This document shows, piece after piece, positions 5,937 through 6,450 of a DNA stretch of 6,450 nt. The notes under the pieces were generated by a model that worked only from the letters and a program-made list of their open reading frames with translations, made no database searches and had not been told where the DNA came from. Every line of letters starts with the position of its first letter. Positions within the stretch are counted from its first letter, which is position 1. The translations under genes were made by a program, and so were the position numbers. Source of the stretch: Frankiales bacterium (GTDB lineage Bacteria > Actinomycetota > Actinomycetes > Mycobacteriales > SCTD01); the NCBI GenBank assembly GCA_025464915.1, contig JAODNF010000097.1, forward strand, positions 1 through 6,450, in the 5' to 3' direction.

Positions 5937-6450
5937 CTAGCGGGCGGCCTTCTCCTTCAGCGCCTCCTCGACGGCAGCGGCCACCTTCGCGTCGACCTTG
6001 GCCCGGCCGGCCTTCCTGCGGTGTCCCCCGAGCAGCTCGAGCCGGAGCGCGAGCGGCGTCTCAGCAGCGCGGCTGACGCGATCGCCACGAGGGCGACCAC
6101 CCCGTACGGCCCGGGGCCGGTGCTTGCCAGTCCTCGGCCGAGACCTCGCGACACCGGCCGGTCCGGTGCGAGGGGACGCGGTCCGATGACCGACACCGGG
6201 TGCACGCACAGGCTCGGGCCGGCCGTCTGGGTGCTCACCCAGGTCGCGTCGGTGCTCGCGCCCAGGGGCGCGTGCGACCTGGCCAGTGACGGCCACACGA
6301 CCACCATCGCGCAGGACCGGTCGCGCGCCGCCCCGATCACGTCAGCAGACCGCGCACACGTCACCGGGTTGTTCTCCACCGTGCCCACCGGTCCGCTGCT
6401 CGGGTCGCAGCCGCTGCCCATCAGAGCCGTCGCCGAGCCCACGTACGACG
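5937..6450 (-). pseudogene. Unrecognised minus-strand reading frame with an apparent frameshift near 6060
   Basis: From the window edge, a minus-strand frame runs open from 6448 towards lower coordinates. It encodes a Ser/Thr/Pro-rich stretch with four Cys, then a likely membrane segment (YGVVALVAIASAALL, about 6105-6061) followed by arginines. Downstream of about 6060 codon quality in that frame collapses (AGA, GCA, GGA, AGG). The best frame becomes the neighbouring one, encoding LALRLELLGGHRRKAGRAKV, then VAAAVEEALKEKAAR and TAG at 5939-5937. Hand counts support this: at 5940-6059 the third positions of the second frame are about 95% GC, while at 6186-6449 those of the first frame are about 93%. 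The downstream piece has no good start codon of its own. One lost base would explain the pattern. It may be a frameshifted membrane-protein gene, a decaying pseudogene or a sequence error. The upstream part is also open on the plus strand with equal third-position bias, so even the strand there is uncertain. No family is recognised. Confidence 0.35.

Noticed and set aside
5940..6060. Plus-strand frame reading LLLQRLLDGSGHLRVDLGPA
   Set aside because: GC is highest at its first codon positions (about 95%) and lower at third (about 82%), the reverse of a real gene here; the minus strand shows the normal pattern.

Overview
The window is very GC-rich (about 70% by eye). Its genes have almost all G or C at the third codon position, GTG as well as ATG starts, tightly packed genes and a lipoprotein/secretome gene pair. 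This fits a high-GC actinobacterium (Actinomycetota); genus cannot be fixed from the sequence. No RNA gene, CRISPR array, insertion sequence or phage gene was seen.

Left part (1-2147): the C-terminal end of an acyl-CoA synthetase/ligase on the plus strand (1-342) meets, stop codon against stop codon, a two-gene minus-strand operon. Its upstream gene is an amidase-signature hydrolase (2147-771) with a complete Lys-Ser-Ser triad. Its downstream gene is a small VOC (glyoxalase/epimerase-fold) protein (771-343), coupled by a one-base TGATG overlap. A ligase, an amidase and a VOC enzyme side by side suggest small-molecule or acyl/amide catabolism, but the substrate cannot be read from the sequence.

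Middle part (2148-5724): a 75-bp divergent intergenic region separates the amidase from four plus-strand genes. These are a lipoprotein of the PF04185 phosphoesterase/acid-phosphatase family (2223-3125), a secreted six-Asp-box sialidase-like beta-propeller (3199-4548), a DinB/DUF664-type protein (4559-5092) and a HAD phosphatase-like hydrolase (5089-5724). The last two overlap by four bases (GTGA) and the DinB gene starts 10 bp after the propeller gene, so genes two to four probably form one transcription unit. The first two products are exported and the last two are cytoplasmic.

Right part (5725-6450): this is less ordinary. A 47-residue minus-strand ORF with a good ribosome-binding site (5871-5728) ends 3 bp from the HAD stop. 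Beyond it lies a minus-strand reading frame (6450-5937) that appears to change frame near 6060 and has no recognisable family; it may be a frameshifted gene, a pseudogene or a sequencing error. No convincing new multi-gene system is visible. The best leads are the small ORF, the apparent frameshift, and the pairing of a secreted propeller with a phosphoesterase lipoprotein.
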